Source: an uncultured Sulfurovum sp.
GTDB taxonomy: Bacteria > Campylobacterota > Campylobacteria > Campylobacterales > Sulfurovaceae
Length of the DNA: 64,000 nucleotides
Direction of reading: 5' to 3'
Assembly (NCBI GenBank): GCA_902727895.1
Contig: CACVAP010000074.1
Location: 1-64,000 of the forward strand
Shown here: positions 33,331 through 43,460 of the stretch, piece by piece
How positions within the stretch are numbered: position 1 is the first letter of the stretch
Layout of the letters: the number at the start of each line of letters is the position of its first letter
The notes under the pieces: generated by a model
The model's input: only the letters and a program-made list of their open reading frames with translations
Database searches by the model: none
Told to the model about the DNA's origin: nothing
Translations under genes and position numbers: made by a program

Positions 33331-34659
33331 CTATTTGAAAATAGAAAGAAGAACACCAGCTGCAACAGCTGAACCAATAACACCTGCAACATTTGGACCC
33401 ATTGCATGCATTAGCAATACATTTCCTGGTTTCTCTTCAGAACCAACTTTAGAAACAACCCGTGCTGACATTGGTACAGCAGAAACTCCTGCTGCTCCAA
33501 TCAATGGGTTAATAGGTTCATCAGAATACTTATTCATTATTTTTGCCATAATCACCCCTGAAGCTGTACCAACAGAGAACGCAATAAGACCAATTGCCAT
33601 AATTCCCATTGTTTCAACAACTAAGAACTTATCAGCTGCTAGTTTTGAACCAACACCAAGCCCTAAGAAAATAGTTACAACGTTAATCAATGAATTTTGC
33701 ATTGTGTCAGATAATCTGTCAACAACACCTGATTCTTTAGCAAAGTTACCAAATGCAAACGCTCCAATAAGTGGTGCAGACTCTGGTAAAATTAAAAGTG
33801 CCAACATAAGTACAACAATAGGGAAAATTAATTTTTCTAATCTATGTACCTTTCTAGTTGTCTTCATAACAATAACACGCTCTTCTTTTGTTGTTAATGC
33901 TCTCATTATTGGTGGTTGTATAACTGGTACCAATGCCATATATGAGTAAGCAGCAACAGCAATAGCTCCAAGCATATCAGGGGCTAATCTATTGGCAATA
34001 AAAATTGATGTTGGACCATCAGCTCCACCAATAATTGAAATTGCTGATGCATCTTGTAGATCAAATCCAATTATAACAGCACCAACTAAAGCACCAAAAA
34101 TACCAAACTGAGCAGCTCCACCAAGGATTGCTGTTTTAGGGTTTGCTAAAAGTGGACCAAAGTCCGTCATCGCACCAACACCCATAAATATCAATAATGG
34201 GAAAAACTCATTGGCAATACCCATATTATAAATAATACCAAGCATTCCATCTTCACCACCCATTCCAGCTAAAGGAATATTGGCGAGTAACCCACCAAAG
34301 GCAATTGGAATCAATAATAATGGTTCAAAATTTTTAGCAATGGCTAAATAGAACAAAATGAAAACGATAACAATCATAATAATACGACCAAGAGAAGACT
34401 CAAACCAATTCATCTCTCTTTCGTATGCTGGACCTTTAGGTTCAGAGGTCATCTCACCATCATTAACATCAAAAATTGCTTTTAATCCTGTAGTCTCCCA
34501 GAAACTTGTAGCCAATTCACCAATAGATTTTGGTTCATAAGCTTTTCTTTCTGAGGTTTCTTCTACAACAACCGGTACCTCTGTACTACTTGCTTGAGAG
34601 ACCGAAGTCAAAGCAAAAATAGCAAAGAGAATAGAAATTATAATCTGTTTTAGTTTCAT
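33331..34659 (-). CDS. oadB: Oxaloacetate decarboxylase beta subunit (sodium pump)
   Basis: 442 aa integral membrane subunit that couples decarboxylation of carboxybiotin to sodium export. Seen: [40 protein letters not shown] (the central Asp-containing ion-binding region), and [15 protein letters not shown] with [19 protein letters not shown]. The N-terminal 90 residues are extra compared with classical OadB: a signal-like helix (to SQAS) and a soluble stretch before the first core helix. Three bases separate it from oadA. Confidence 0.93.
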   Translation of the reverse strand: MKLKQIIISILFAIFALTSVSQASSTEVPVVVEETSERKAYEPKSIGELATSFWETTGLKAIFDVNDGEMTSEPKGPAYEREMNWFESSLGRIIMIVIVFILFYLAIAKNFEPLLLIPIAFGGLLANIPLAGMGGEDGMLGIIYNMGIANEFFPLLIFMGVGAMTDFGPLLANPKTAILGGAAQFGIFGALVGAVIIGFDLQDASAISIIGGADGPTSIFIANRLAPDMLGAIAVAAYSYMALVPVIQPPIMRALTTKEERVIVMKTTRKVHRLEKLIFPIVVLMLALLILPESAPLIGAFAFGNFAKESGVVDRLSDTMQNSLINVVTIFLGLGVGSKLAADKFLVVETMGIMAIGLIAFSVGTASGVIMAKIMNKYSDEPINPLIGAAGVSAVPMSARVVSKVGSEEKPGNVLLMHAMGPNVAGVIGSAVAAGVLLSIFK

Positions 34660-34662
34660 GGA

Positions 34663-36453
34663 TTACTCCATTGTGGCTAGAAGCTGTCCATCGACTACAG
34701 CATCATTTGTGTTAACGTCAATAGACTTAATAACACCAGCTTTGTCAGCAACAATGTCAATTTCCATTTTCATTGCTTCAAGAATCATAATTTGTTCACC
34801 TTCGGCTACAGAATCTCCTGCTGCCTTTAAAATCTTCCAAACGTTACCTGGTGTTTGAGAATTAATTTCAATCGAACCTTGACCACCTGCTACCACGGGA
34901 GCTGCTACAGCTGCTGCTGGTGTTGCTGCACTTGGTGTGATTTGAATATCACCTTCACCCTCTGCTACCTGTACACTATATTGTTTACCATCTACTACTA
35001 CTGTATAATTTCCACTCATTTCTTCTTCTCCACTATTTTGATTGTTTTTACCTTTTCTGATCATTAAAGGGCCGTCACCCTTTAAGAATGCAATACCTTT
35101 TTGATCACATGCTGCTGCAATAAAGATATTTTCTTCGCTTGTCTCTAAACCTTCATCTTCTAAAACTTTAGTCCAATAAGCAATAGATTTTTCTTCTTTT
35201 GCATCTGCAATATCTAAAGGATTTTCTTTCGTTGGTTCAAGTTTAAGCTTCTCTGATGCCAATGCAACAATTTCAGCATCTGGCTCAACTGGTGTTTTAC
35301 CGAAGTAACCAAGAACCATTTGTCCATAACCTGGCGCAATTTGCTTCCATTTACCAAACATAACGTTTGCATAAGCTTGTTGCCAATAGAACTGAGAAAC
35401 TGGTGTTACAGAAGTACCATAACCACCTTTTTCAACAACTTCCTTCATTTCAGCAATAACTTCATCAAATTTATCTAGGTTTCCAGCATCTCTCATCATT
35501 TGTGTATTCGCTGTTAACGCACCACCTGGCATTGGGGAGAAAGGAATAAGAGGTGAAACTTGAGTTGCTTCTGGTGGAATCATATATTCAGCCAAACACT
35601 CTTTTAAACGCTCTTCATACTTAAGTACTTTGTTCAGTTGTAAATCACCTAAGTTATAATTAGTACCCTTAGTTGCATGTAACATTGTCAAGATATCTGG
35701 TTGTGATGTACCACCAGATACAGGAGATGCTGCCATATCAATACCATTAGCACCAGCTTCAAGTGCTGCTAAATAAGAAGCAACTGATACACCAGCAGTT
35801 TCATGAGTATGAAGTCTTAAATGAACTTCATCTCCTAAAATATTTCTAGCCATTGAAATGGTTTCGTAAACTTTTTTAGGGTTTGCAGTTCCTGAAGCAT
35901 CTTTGAAACATAAAGAATCAAATTCAATACCAGCATCTAACATATTACGTAATGTTTTTTCGTAAAAAGGTACGTCATGTGCCCCTTGACACCCTGGAGG
36001 TAAATCCATCATTGTAATAACTGCTTCATGATTTAAACCATGCTTTTTAATACAAGATGCAGAATAAGCTAAGTTATTAACATCATTTAATGCATCAAAA
36101 TTTCTAATGGTTGTTGTTCCATGTTTTTTGAATAGTTTAGCATGTAAATCAATCATCTCACGACTACCCGTGTCAAGCATTACTGTGTTAATACCACGAG
36201 CTAATGTTTGAAGGTTTGCTTCTGGACCTACAATTTCTCTAAACCTGTCCATCATCTCAAATGCATCTTCTTGTAAGTAGAAGTATAAACTTTGAAATCT
36301 AGCTCCTCCACCAAATTCAAAGTGATTGATACCTGCATTCTTAGCAGCTTCTACTGCTGGAAAAAAGTCGTCCATAAGAACACGACCACCAAAAACAGAT
36401 TGAAACCCATCTCTAAAAGTTGTATCCATTACATCAATATATTTTTTTGCCAT
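34663..36453 (-). CDS. oadA: Oxaloacetate decarboxylase alpha subunit, biotin protein
   Basis: 596 aa. Carboxyltransferase TIM barrel (DTTFRDGFQSVFGGR, CFKDASGTANPKKVYE, RLHTHETAGVSVAS), a conserved PYC_OADA linker, an Ala/Pro-rich hinge near 505-525, and a C-terminal biotinyl domain with K562 in LEAMKMEID. Takes CO2 from oxaloacetate onto biotin for transfer to OadB. An insertion with GKNNQNSGEEEMSGN precedes the biotin part. It could equally be the B subunit of a two-part pyruvate carboxylase, but the neighbours oadG and oadB favour the pump. Confidence 0.92.
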   Translation of the reverse strand: MAKKYIDVMDTTFRDGFQSVFGGRVLMDDFFPAVEAAKNAGINHFEFGGGARFQSLYFYLQEDAFEMMDRFREIVGPEANLQTLARGINTVMLDTGSREMIDLHAKLFKKHGTTTIRNFDALNDVNNLAYSASCIKKHGLNHEAVITMMDLPPGCQGAHDVPFYEKTLRNMLDAGIEFDSLCFKDASGTANPKKVYETISMARNILGDEVHLRLHTHETAGVSVASYLAALEAGANGIDMAASPVSGGTSQPDILTMLHATKGTNYNLGDLQLNKVLKYEERLKECLAEYMIPPEATQVSPLIPFSPMPGGALTANTQMMRDAGNLDKFDEVIAEMKEVVEKGGYGTSVTPVSQFYWQQAYANVMFGKWKQIAPGYGQMVLGYFGKTPVEPDAEIVALASEKLKLEPTKENPLDIADAKEEKSIAYWTKVLEDEGLETSEENIFIAAACDQKGIAFLKGDGPLMIRKGKNNQNSGEEEMSGNYTVVVDGKQYSVQVAEGEGDIQITPSAATPAAAVAAPVVAGGQGSIEINSQTPGNVWKILKAAGDSVAEGEQIMILEAMKMEIDIVADKAGVIKSIDVNTNDAVVDGQLLATME

Positions 36454-36468
36454 TTTATACCTTCATCT

Positions 36469-36717
36469 CTATGATTTATTGTTACGGAATTCTGTTACAG
36501 CAGCAATAATTGCAGCAACTTTACGTTGCTCATCATCTGCTATTTTTCCTGCTGGAGTAGCAGGGGTTTTGGAAGTATCTTCAGGGAAATACTTTGCAAT
36601 TAGTTTAGCTTGTAATTCAACTACTTTGACAAGAATGAAAAGAAATAAAAATACAATTCCCATTCCTAGTAGCATAAATTTAAAAGCTTCAAGAACATAA
36701 TTAACTTCATCAGCCAT
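36469..36717 (-). CDS. oadG: Oxaloacetate decarboxylase gamma subunit
   Basis: 82 aa with a single membrane helix (about residues 10-32, FMLLGMGIVFLFLFILVKVV), then a short soluble tail with AAIIAAVTEFRNN. Size, topology and position before oadA identify it as the small assembly subunit. First gene of oadGAB. Confidence 0.88.
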   Translation of the reverse strand: MADEVNYVLEAFKFMLLGMGIVFLFLFILVKVVELQAKLIAKYFPEDTSKTPATPAGKIADDEQRKVAAIIAAVTEFRNNKS

Positions 36718-36787
36718 AAAAAACCCTCTATTTAGTAATTTTTGATAGAATATTCTAGGCTAAATTTACTTGAAAATGGTTAATTTA

Positions 36788-38173
36788 CTATCTCTTTTTT
36801 TTACGGTTATTCTTACGTGCTACTTTTTGTTCACCATGATAGTCATCAATCATACTGTTTACAACATTTTCATCAAAACCTATTTGATTTTCTGGCGAAT
36901 TTTTATCCTTAAGTAAAAGTGTTACGACCCTTTCAACAAACTCATGATAATCCATTTCCTCCATACTATCAATAAAGTCTGCAGCATTATCTACAATTTC
37001 AACTTCTTCAATCATATTTTGTAATGTTGAAAAATCCATTGTAGCTTCTACAGTTTCACCTTCTAAAGAAATGGTTGCTAGTTTCATTTCAGCACCTACT
37101 TCTTTTTGAATTCGTTGTAGTTCTTTAAACTCTCCAGTTGAAACTAAAGTAATGGCTTTTCCAGATTTACCAGCACGACCTGTTCGCCCAATTCTATGTA
37201 CATAAGACTGTGGATCAAAAGGAATATGATAATTAAATACATGTGTTACATCTTTAACATCTAAACCTCTTGAAGCAACATCCGTAGCCACCATAATCTT
37301 TGACTCACCACGACGATAACCTTTAACTATACGTTCTCTATCTGACTGCTCCAAATCACCATGTAATCCTTCTGCTGAAAAGCCCATAGCTTTTAAATGT
37401 TCTGTTAATCTATCAACTTCACGCTTCATTCTACAAAAAATGATACATTTGTTTGTCTCTTCAGTCTCAAGTAATCTAACAATAGCATCATCACGTTGTG
37501 CTTCTTCAATAACATAATAAGACTGTTCAATTACATTATTTGTTGTACTATCCCCTTCAGCAACAACAGAGACAAATTGTGGATTACTTAAAATTTCAGT
37601 AGAAAGCTCTTTAATCGGTTCTGGCATGGTTGCTGAAAAAAGTAATGTTTGTCTATTTTGAGGTATATATTCAAATATCTCTTTTATCTCTTCTAAAAAT
37701 CCCATGTCAAGCATTTCATCTGCTTCATCGAGTACAATTATCTCTGGATTAAACGAGTCAATTTTACCTTTTTTATAAAGGTCTTTTAGTCGTCCAGGTG
37801 TCGCTACAACAATCTGTACTCCTTTATTTATAAGTGCTATTTGTCGTCCATAACCAACACCCCCATAAACCGTAATGGTTCGTATACCACAAAAACGTCC
37901 AAGATGATAAAGTTCATCTGAAACCTGTGTCGCTAATTCACGAGTAGGCGTAATCACTAACGCACGTTCTATCTCTTTCTTCGCAATTTTATTCATTAAC
38001 GGCAGACCAAAGGCTGCTGTTTTTCCTGTTCCTGTGTGAGCTTGTCCAACCAAGTCTTCACCTTTTTCAATAATGGGAATAGCCATTTCTTGAATAGGAC
38101 TTGCTTCTTTAAAGCCAGCTATTTTCACCCCTTTTAAGAGGTCTTTATGGAAATTAAATTCATTAAATGTCAA
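36788..38173 (-). CDS. DEAD-box RNA helicase
   Basis: 461 aa with the full set of DEAD-box motifs: Q motif FKEASPIQEMAIP, AHTGTGKTAAFGLP, TPTRELATQ, VATPGRLKDL, VLDEADEMLDMGF, LFSATMPEP, ATDVASRGLD and HRIGRTGRAGK. The C-terminal 90 residues end in a basic tail (RKNNRKKKR) but lack a full DbpA/RRM domain. Likely ribosome assembly or RNA turnover, DeaD/RhlE-like. Confidence 0.93.
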   Translation of the reverse strand: MTFNEFNFHKDLLKGVKIAGFKEASPIQEMAIPIIEKGEDLVGQAHTGTGKTAAFGLPLMNKIAKKEIERALVITPTRELATQVSDELYHLGRFCGIRTITVYGGVGYGRQIALINKGVQIVVATPGRLKDLYKKGKIDSFNPEIIVLDEADEMLDMGFLEEIKEIFEYIPQNRQTLLFSATMPEPIKELSTEILSNPQFVSVVAEGDSTTNNVIEQSYYVIEEAQRDDAIVRLLETEETNKCIIFCRMKREVDRLTEHLKAMGFSAEGLHGDLEQSDRERIVKGYRRGESKIMVATDVASRGLDVKDVTHVFNYHIPFDPQSYVHRIGRTGRAGKSGKAITLVSTGEFKELQRIQKEVGAEMKLATISLEGETVEATMDFSTLQNMIEEVEIVDNAADFIDSMEEMDYHEFVERVVTLLLKDKNSPENQIGFDENVVNSMIDDYHGEQKVARKNNRKKKR

Positions 38174-38235
38174 ATCATTTACCTTGCAAAATTATATGCG
38201 ATTAATCGCACAAGCTATCTCTACGAGAGACAACC

Positions 38236-39000
38236 TTATATTAACATCAATAGAATAATTCCGAAAACTATTCTATAAATACCAAATGCAACAAAAGTAA
38301 ATCGTTGCAAAAAAACAATAAAAAGCTTTATAGTTATATATGCCACAACAAAGGCAACCACAAAACCAACCAAAAACGCAGTCATATCTGCACCAACAAA
38401 ATCTTTGTAATGCTTTAACAAGTCATAGCCAGAAACGGCTGTCATAACAGGAATAGCTAATAAAAAAGAAAACTCTGTTGAAGCCTTACGATTCACACCA
38501 GAAAGCATACCAGCAATAATAGTTGAGCCAGCTCTTGATGTCCCAGGAACCAAAGAAAGTACTTGACCAAAACCGATGCTCATAGCTTGAAACCATGTTA
38601 CATCTTCAACTTCTTTTGATTCTTTTTCTGCGTCTTCATGAAAATACTCTACAATTATAAAAATGATTCCACCAACAATGAACATCCACGCCACTGTTTC
38701 AATCACAAAAATCTCTTTCACCCAATCTTTCAGTAAAAATCCAATAATGGCTAAAGGTAAAAAGGCTGCCATTATTTTACTCCACAGATCAATCTCTTTA
38801 AGATTAATTTTGTCCCTATAGAGTAACATAACAGCTAAAATAGCTGCAAATTGAATAATAACTTCATATGCTTTTATAACAGCTGTCTGTTCAATACCTA
38901 AAAACTTCGAGGCTACAATCATATGACCTGTAGATGAGATGGGTAAGAATTCGGTAAATCCTTCGATAATACCTATAATAATGGCTTGTATAATATCCAT
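38236..39000 (-). CDS. uppP: Undecaprenyl-diphosphatase
   Basis: 254-aa polytopic membrane enzyme (BacA type) that dephosphorylates undecaprenyl diphosphate so the carrier can be reused for peptidoglycan and other envelope polymers. Seen: EGFTEFLPISSTGHMI at 13-28 and the second active segment VPGTSRAGSTIIAGM. The family usually has SRSG at that place; here it is SRAG. Otherwise typical in length and helix pattern. Confidence 0.95.
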   Translation of the reverse strand: MDIIQAIIIGIIEGFTEFLPISSTGHMIVASKFLGIEQTAVIKAYEVIIQFAAILAVMLLYRDKINLKEIDLWSKIMAAFLPLAIIGFLLKDWVKEIFVIETVAWMFIVGGIIFIIVEYFHEDAEKESKEVEDVTWFQAMSIGFGQVLSLVPGTSRAGSTIIAGMLSGVNRKASTEFSFLLAIPVMTAVSGYDLLKHYKDFVGADMTAFLVGFVVAFVVAYITIKLFIVFLQRFTFVAFGIYRIVFGIILLMLI

Positions 39001-39095
39001 GTGCTAAAATCCTATATTAATTTATTTTAATTTACGCGTATAATTTATAATTTTCTTCTAATTTTTGTTAAATAATGTCAAAAAGAGTCATATTT

Positions 39096-39716
39096 TTAAA
39101 CAATTTTTAAAATTTCTCTTAAATCTTTTACATCAATACAATGTGTTGCAGCTTCTCTCAATACTGGTTTTGCACAAAATGCTATTTTTATTGCTGCATG
39201 CTTAAACATGCTTAAATCATTTGCCCCATCACCTACAACAAGCGTATCTTTTTCACTGATTCCAAGTAAATTTTGTAACCTAACTATCATGTCACCTTTA
39301 GCATCTGAATACATCATTTCACCACCAACAGCACCTGTTAGTATTCCATTTTCAGCATGTAAAAAATTAGAAAAATCTGCATCTATGCCCAAAGCTTTAC
39401 ATGCTGGTTCGGTTGCTGATCTAAATCCACCAGAAAAACAAATAATTTTATAGCCACGTTCTTTTAGTCCAGATACAACTTCTTGCGCACCATTCATCAT
39501 AGGTAAAGTTTTACAAATCTCTTCTACTTTTTCATACGGTAACCCTTTAAGTAATGCCACACGTTCTACTAGTGACGCATAAAAGTCTAGCTCTCCTGCC
39601 ATAGCTCTTTCTGTAATAGCCACAACCTCATCTTTAAATCCAAGTTCTTCTGCAAAAAAGTCAATGGTCTCACCATCCATTAATGTTGAGTCAAAATCAA
39701 ATACTGCTAATTTCAT
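39096..39716 (-). CDS. serB: Phosphoserine phosphatase
   Basis: 206-aa HAD-superfamily enzyme for the last step of serine synthesis. Motif I DFDSTLMDGETID, motif II FSGGF, lysine in YSDAKGDMI, motif III VGDGANDLSMFKHA. It is the short form without an N-terminal ACT domain, as in Campylobacter. Stands alone, upstream of uppP on the same strand. Confidence 0.93.
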   Translation of the reverse strand: MKLAVFDFDSTLMDGETIDFFAEELGFKDEVVAITERAMAGELDFYASLVERVALLKGLPYEKVEEICKTLPMMNGAQEVVSGLKERGYKIICFSGGFRSATEPACKALGIDADFSNFLHAENGILTGAVGGEMMYSDAKGDMIVRLQNLLGISEKDTLVVGDGANDLSMFKHAAIKIAFCAKPVLREAATHCIDVKDLREILKIV

Positions 39717-39830
39717 CTATCTATATCCTATATATTATATTTTGTGCAATTATAGCTAATTATTAAATGAAAAATTAGAAATAGAAAACATTTTTAATGA
39801 AAAAACTGTACACTACTTAAAGGAAAAAAT

Positions 39831-40814
39831 ATGTTCAAACTTATTATACTCTCACTCTTAACACTCGCTCCTCTAAGTGCTTTAGAATATTTCGGTCTCA
39901 ACCTAGAACGTTATCAATACCCTTATGAAGTTAAGGAGTTTAATCTAACTGTACAAAAAGAAACCCTGACTATGTCTTATATGGATATAAAACCCAAGAA
40001 ATCCAATGGGAAGAGTGTTCTCTTACTTCATGGAAAAAACTTTACGGGTGCTTATTGGGAAACAACGGCTAAACGATTAACAGAGGAAGGATACAGAGTC
40101 ATTATGCCAGATCAAATTGGTTTTGGTAAGTCGTCTAAACCTGAACACCTTCAATATAGTTTTCAAATGCTAGCACATAATACATCTAAACTAATGGATC
40201 ATCTTAAAATTTCTAAAAGTTATCTTTTAGGTCATTCTATGGGAGGAATGCTAGCCACACGTTATGCCCTGATGTTTCCTGAGCGTGTTGAAAAACTAAT
40301 ACTTGAAAATCCTATTGGACTAGAAGATTGGCAGCGTTTTGTTACAAATCCTTCATTTGACTTTTGGTATAAAAGAGAATTATCAAAAACAGCAAAAAAA
40401 ATACATAACTATCAATTAAAAAGCTACTATGATGGAAAATGGAAAGAAAAGTATCAACCATGGGTAGATATACTTGCTAGTTTTACACTTGGTAAAGAGT
40501 ATCCACAATATGCATGGAACCAAGCACTCATCAGTCAAATGATTTTTACTCAACCTGTTTGCTATCAATTTGATCAATTGAGTATGCCTGTTCTTCTTAT
40601 TATCGGACAACGTGATAAAACAGCATTGGGTAAAGGATTAGCAAGTCCTAAAGTACGTAAAGACATGGGAGACTATCCAAAACTTGGCATAAAAACACAA
40701 AAGAGTATCCCAAATGCTAAATTATTAGAACTTGAAGGCATTGGGCATATGCCACATATTGAAGATTTTGACACTTTTATAAAAAATGTCCTAAAGTTCT
40801 TCTCTAAAGATTAA
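39831..40814 (+). CDS. Exported alpha/beta hydrolase
   Basis: 327 aa. A signal peptide (to about LSALEYF) suggests periplasmic location. Alpha/beta hydrolase core: LLLHGKNFTGAYWE (oxyanion region), DQIGFGKSSKP, the nucleophile elbow GHSMGGM, a late Asp in GQRDKTALG and the catalytic His in EGIGHMPHIED. An insertion of about 40 residues near 175-215 would form the lid. Substrate unknown (ester or epoxide hydrolase type). Confidence 0.82.
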   Translation: MFKLIILSLLTLAPLSALEYFGLNLERYQYPYEVKEFNLTVQKETLTMSYMDIKPKKSNGKSVLLLHGKNFTGAYWETTAKRLTEEGYRVIMPDQIGFGKSSKPEHLQYSFQMLAHNTSKLMDHLKISKSYLLGHSMGGMLATRYALMFPERVEKLILENPIGLEDWQRFVTNPSFDFWYKRELSKTAKKIHNYQLKSYYDGKWKEKYQPWVDILASFTLGKEYPQYAWNQALISQMIFTQPVCYQFDQLSMPVLLIIGQRDKTALGKGLASPKVRKDMGDYPKLGIKTQKSIPNAKLLELEGIGHMPHIEDFDTFIKNVLKFFSKD

Positions 40815-40893
40815 TTTCCTTTTTTAGTAAATGACTTTTTTGGTTAACTTTAGTTAAAATTAGCGTCAATTACTTGTTAGGATTATAAAATAT

Positions 40894-41817
40894 ATGTTTG
40901 AAAAATTTTGCAAAAAACTCTGTAGTGATGAAACGTTTATAAGTGTTGAAATAACGCCTCCACATGGTGCTTCTATTAAACCTACCATTGAAAAAATAAA
41001 AGCACTAAATCTTCATGAAAAAGTAGCTGGGTTTTCAGTTACTGACAACCCGTTAGCCAAACTAAAAATGTCAGGTGTACTCTCTGCCATACAAGTACAA
41101 CAGGCTTTTGAAAAGCCTGTTATCGCTACCATGAGTATGAGAGACAAAAACAAACTTTCTCTACAGTCAACTTTACTTGGTGCTAATGACTTTGATTTAC
41201 GTTGTATTTTGGCACTTACGGGTGACCCTGCAAAATACTCTGACCAACCCGAGGTTAAAGGTGTTTTAGAGCGTGACTCTACTTTGCTATTGAGTATTAT
41301 TTACAGACTTAACAATGGCTTGTCTTATTCAAATAAAGAGTTAAATCCTAAGCCCAATCCCATTTATCCATTTGCTGTTTCTAATGCACATGCTAAAGAC
41401 ATGCGTCGTATTAAAAAAGGTATGTTAAAAAAACTTAATTATGGTGCCAGAGGTATTATTACCCAGCCTGTCTATAATTTAGAAAATGCAAAAGAATTAC
41501 TAGAAATCTTTCAAGAATGTAGAGAAGAAAGTGTTCGTGACACAGCCAAAGATGCTCAATTAATATTAGGACAATTTCCCGTTGTACGTGCTAAAACAGC
41601 TAACTTTATTTCAGACAAAGTTCCTGGTATTACTGTACCAAAAGGCATTATAGAAGAAATGGATTTGGCTGCAATGGATGGAATTGAAAAAGAACAAGAA
41701 GTAGGATTTAACATCTCAAAAGAAATTTTTGATGATATTCTCAAAATTCACCCCAAAATGCACCTTATGACACACAATCGTTTTGACTTATGTTCTAAAC
41801 TTATTGGAGACAATTAG
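40894..41817 (+). CDS. metF: Methylenetetrahydrofolate reductase-like protein
   Basis: 307 aa TIM-barrel flavoprotein of the MetF family. Seen: SVEITPPHG at the N-terminus with the catalytic-type Glu, ALTGDPAKYSD, the GARGIITQPVYNLE segment and the late PGITVPKGI. It would reduce 5,10-methylene-THF to 5-methyl-THF for methionine synthesis or one-carbon metabolism. The protein is divergent from E. coli MetF, so a related methylene-THF reductase role is possible. Confidence 0.75.
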   Translation: MFEKFCKKLCSDETFISVEITPPHGASIKPTIEKIKALNLHEKVAGFSVTDNPLAKLKMSGVLSAIQVQQAFEKPVIATMSMRDKNKLSLQSTLLGANDFDLRCILALTGDPAKYSDQPEVKGVLERDSTLLLSIIYRLNNGLSYSNKELNPKPNPIYPFAVSNAHAKDMRRIKKGMLKKLNYGARGIITQPVYNLENAKELLEIFQECREESVRDTAKDAQLILGQFPVVRAKTANFISDKVPGITVPKGIIEEMDLAAMDGIEKEQEVGFNISKEIFDDILKIHPKMHLMTHNRFDLCSKLIGDN

Positions 41818-41866
41818 TCCACAACATTAAATTAAAATACTATTCAATAATTCAAAAAGGGAAATT

Positions 41867-42292
41867 ATGAATGAACAGCAATATATGGAAAAGCTAAATC
41901 AATCACAAGGATCGGATCACATAGGCGCTATGGAAAAAATGGGACAAAGTTCTTTCGCTAGAGATGTTCCTTTAGAAGGTAATATTACAGCTGACTCACC
42001 TATACCATTTTTAGAAATGGGAAGTAGTTTTATAATAGGTTTAGCTGTAGGATTCTTTATCAAAAAAAGTTTTAAGATGGTACTCTTTATCTTAGGATTT
42101 GCACTAATCATTAGTTTTTACATGGAGTCACAAGGAATCTTTACCATTAACGATAAAGTTTTAGAGGAAAGTATCACAAATGGTAGTAAATATTTTGACT
42201 ATTTAGTTTCTGCTGTAAAAGAAAGAATTACCAGTTTTGAATCTGGTGCTGGTGCAATAGCTGGTTTTCTAGTTGGTCTAAAAATTGGCTAA
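41867..42292 (+). CDS. FUN14-family small membrane protein
   Basis: 141 aa. An N-terminal 40-residue hydrophilic part is followed by two membrane segments (SSFIIGLAVGFFIKKSFKMV and LFILGFALIISFYMES) and a Gly-rich C-terminal helix (AGAIAGFLVGLKIG), the FUN14 pattern. Function in bacteria is unknown. It overlaps the TTG start of lpxB by 8 bases, so the two are translationally coupled. Confidence 0.72.
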   Translation: MNEQQYMEKLNQSQGSDHIGAMEKMGQSSFARDVPLEGNITADSPIPFLEMGSSFIIGLAVGFFIKKSFKMVLFILGFALIISFYMESQGIFTINDKVLEESITNGSKYFDYLVSAVKERITSFESGAGAIAGFLVGLKIG

Positions 42293-43328
42293 AGTAAAAG
42301 TTTTAGTCTCAGCGCTTGAACCCTCTTCTAACCTTCATCTGAAAGAGATTCTAAAGCATACAGACAACATAGAACTTATGGGCATTTTTGACAAATCTTT
42401 AGGTACCCCACTCTATGACATAAGTGAAATGGCAATCATGGGTGTGGTTGATGCCATTAAAAAACTGAGATGGTTTTTTAAAGTTGCCGACGAAATGGTA
42501 GCGCTAGCAAAAAACGCTGACAAAGTTTTACTTATGGATTCTTCAGGTTTTAACCTCCCATTGGCTAAAAAACTTAAAAAAGCTTATCCAGACAAAAAAA
42601 TAATTTACTACATACTCCCCCAAATCTGGGCGAGCCGTCCAAAACGTTCAATAAAGCTAGAAAAATATTGTGACAGGCTTTTAGGTATTTTACCATTTGA
42701 AATTGATTATTATGAAAGTAAAGCCGAATATATTGGTCATCCACTTTTAGATGAAATTCAAATGGATACAATGAAAAATGAAAAAAAAGAATATATCTCT
42801 TTTATGCCAGGAAGCAGAAAAAGTGAAATTCATAGACTTCTACCTATTTTTAAAGATTTAAGAAAAAAGCTTTCGGATAAAAAAGCTATTTTAATTATTC
42901 CTAAAACATTTTCAGATGAAAAAATAAAAAATCTTTATGGTGACATTTCAGACTTTAAGATAGAAAAAGAGACCCACTCTGCTCTTACTAAATCAGAATT
43001 TGCTTTTATCTGTTCAGGAACAGCTACACTCGAGGCAGCACTTATTGGTACACCTTTTACTTTAAGTTATATTGCTAAAAAAGTAGATTTCTTCATTGGT
43101 ACTAAACTCTTAGGAATTACGCAGGTTGGTTTGGCAAATATTATCTTAACTAAGTACAACAACACAAAACTACATAACGAACTCTTACAAGAAGAAGTAA
43201 CTGTTCAAAACCTTTTGAAAGAGTATCAAAATACAGACCGAACAATTTTTAAAAATAAAGCTGAAGAACTTAAAAAGTACCTGGGACATGGTAGCTCGTC
43301 AAATGTGGCAAAAATTTTAACAAATTAA
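42285..43328 (+). CDS. lpxB: Lipid-A-disaccharide synthase
   Basis: 347-aa GT19 glycosyltransferase that joins UDP-2,3-diacylglucosamine and lipid X into the lipid A disaccharide at the inner membrane. Seen: VSALEPSSNLHLKEIL, MDSSGFNLPLAK, YYILPQIWASRPKRS, FMPGSRKSEI, and CSGTATLEAALIGTPFTLSY. TTG start inside the FUN14 gene's stop region, typical of coupled translation. Confidence 0.92.
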   Translation: MAKVKVLVSALEPSSNLHLKEILKHTDNIELMGIFDKSLGTPLYDISEMAIMGVVDAIKKLRWFFKVADEMVALAKNADKVLLMDSSGFNLPLAKKLKKAYPDKKIIYYILPQIWASRPKRSIKLEKYCDRLLGILPFEIDYYESKAEYIGHPLLDEIQMDTMKNEKKEYISFMPGSRKSEIHRLLPIFKDLRKKLSDKKAILIIPKTFSDEKIKNLYGDISDFKIEKETHSALTKSEFAFICSGTATLEAALIGTPFTLSYIAKKVDFFIGTKLLGITQVGLANIILTKYNNTKLHNELLQEEVTVQNLLKEYQNTDRTIFKNKAEELKKYLGHGSSSNVAKILTN

Positions 43329-43416
43329 ATTTTCTTATGAGGTTTAGCATGATATACTCTAAATTAATCTTTTTAGTGATAATAAAAATTGTATTAATGT
43401 TTTAAAATATTTACAT

Positions 43417-43425
43417 ATGTTATAA
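43417..43425 (+). promoter_or_regulatory. Extended -10 promoter before the 222-aa gene
   Basis: TGTTATAAT about 36 bases before the start codon at 43461; same TGnTATAAT form as before apbE and the SUV3-like gene. It would drive the 222-aa gene and queH together. Confidence 0.55.
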
Positions 43426-43460
43426 TATATTTAAAAAATACTTTTCTGTAGGGAGAAAAA

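Noticed and set aside
33335-33949. 204-aa plus-strand frame inside oadB
   Set aside because: Lies opposite a well-conserved membrane protein gene; composition is the complement of hydrophobic codons, with no motif.
36788-38173. DEAD-box helicase as part of the defence cluster
   Set aside because: It has the ordinary housekeeping RNA-helicase motifs and lies among core metabolic genes, far from the STAND operon.
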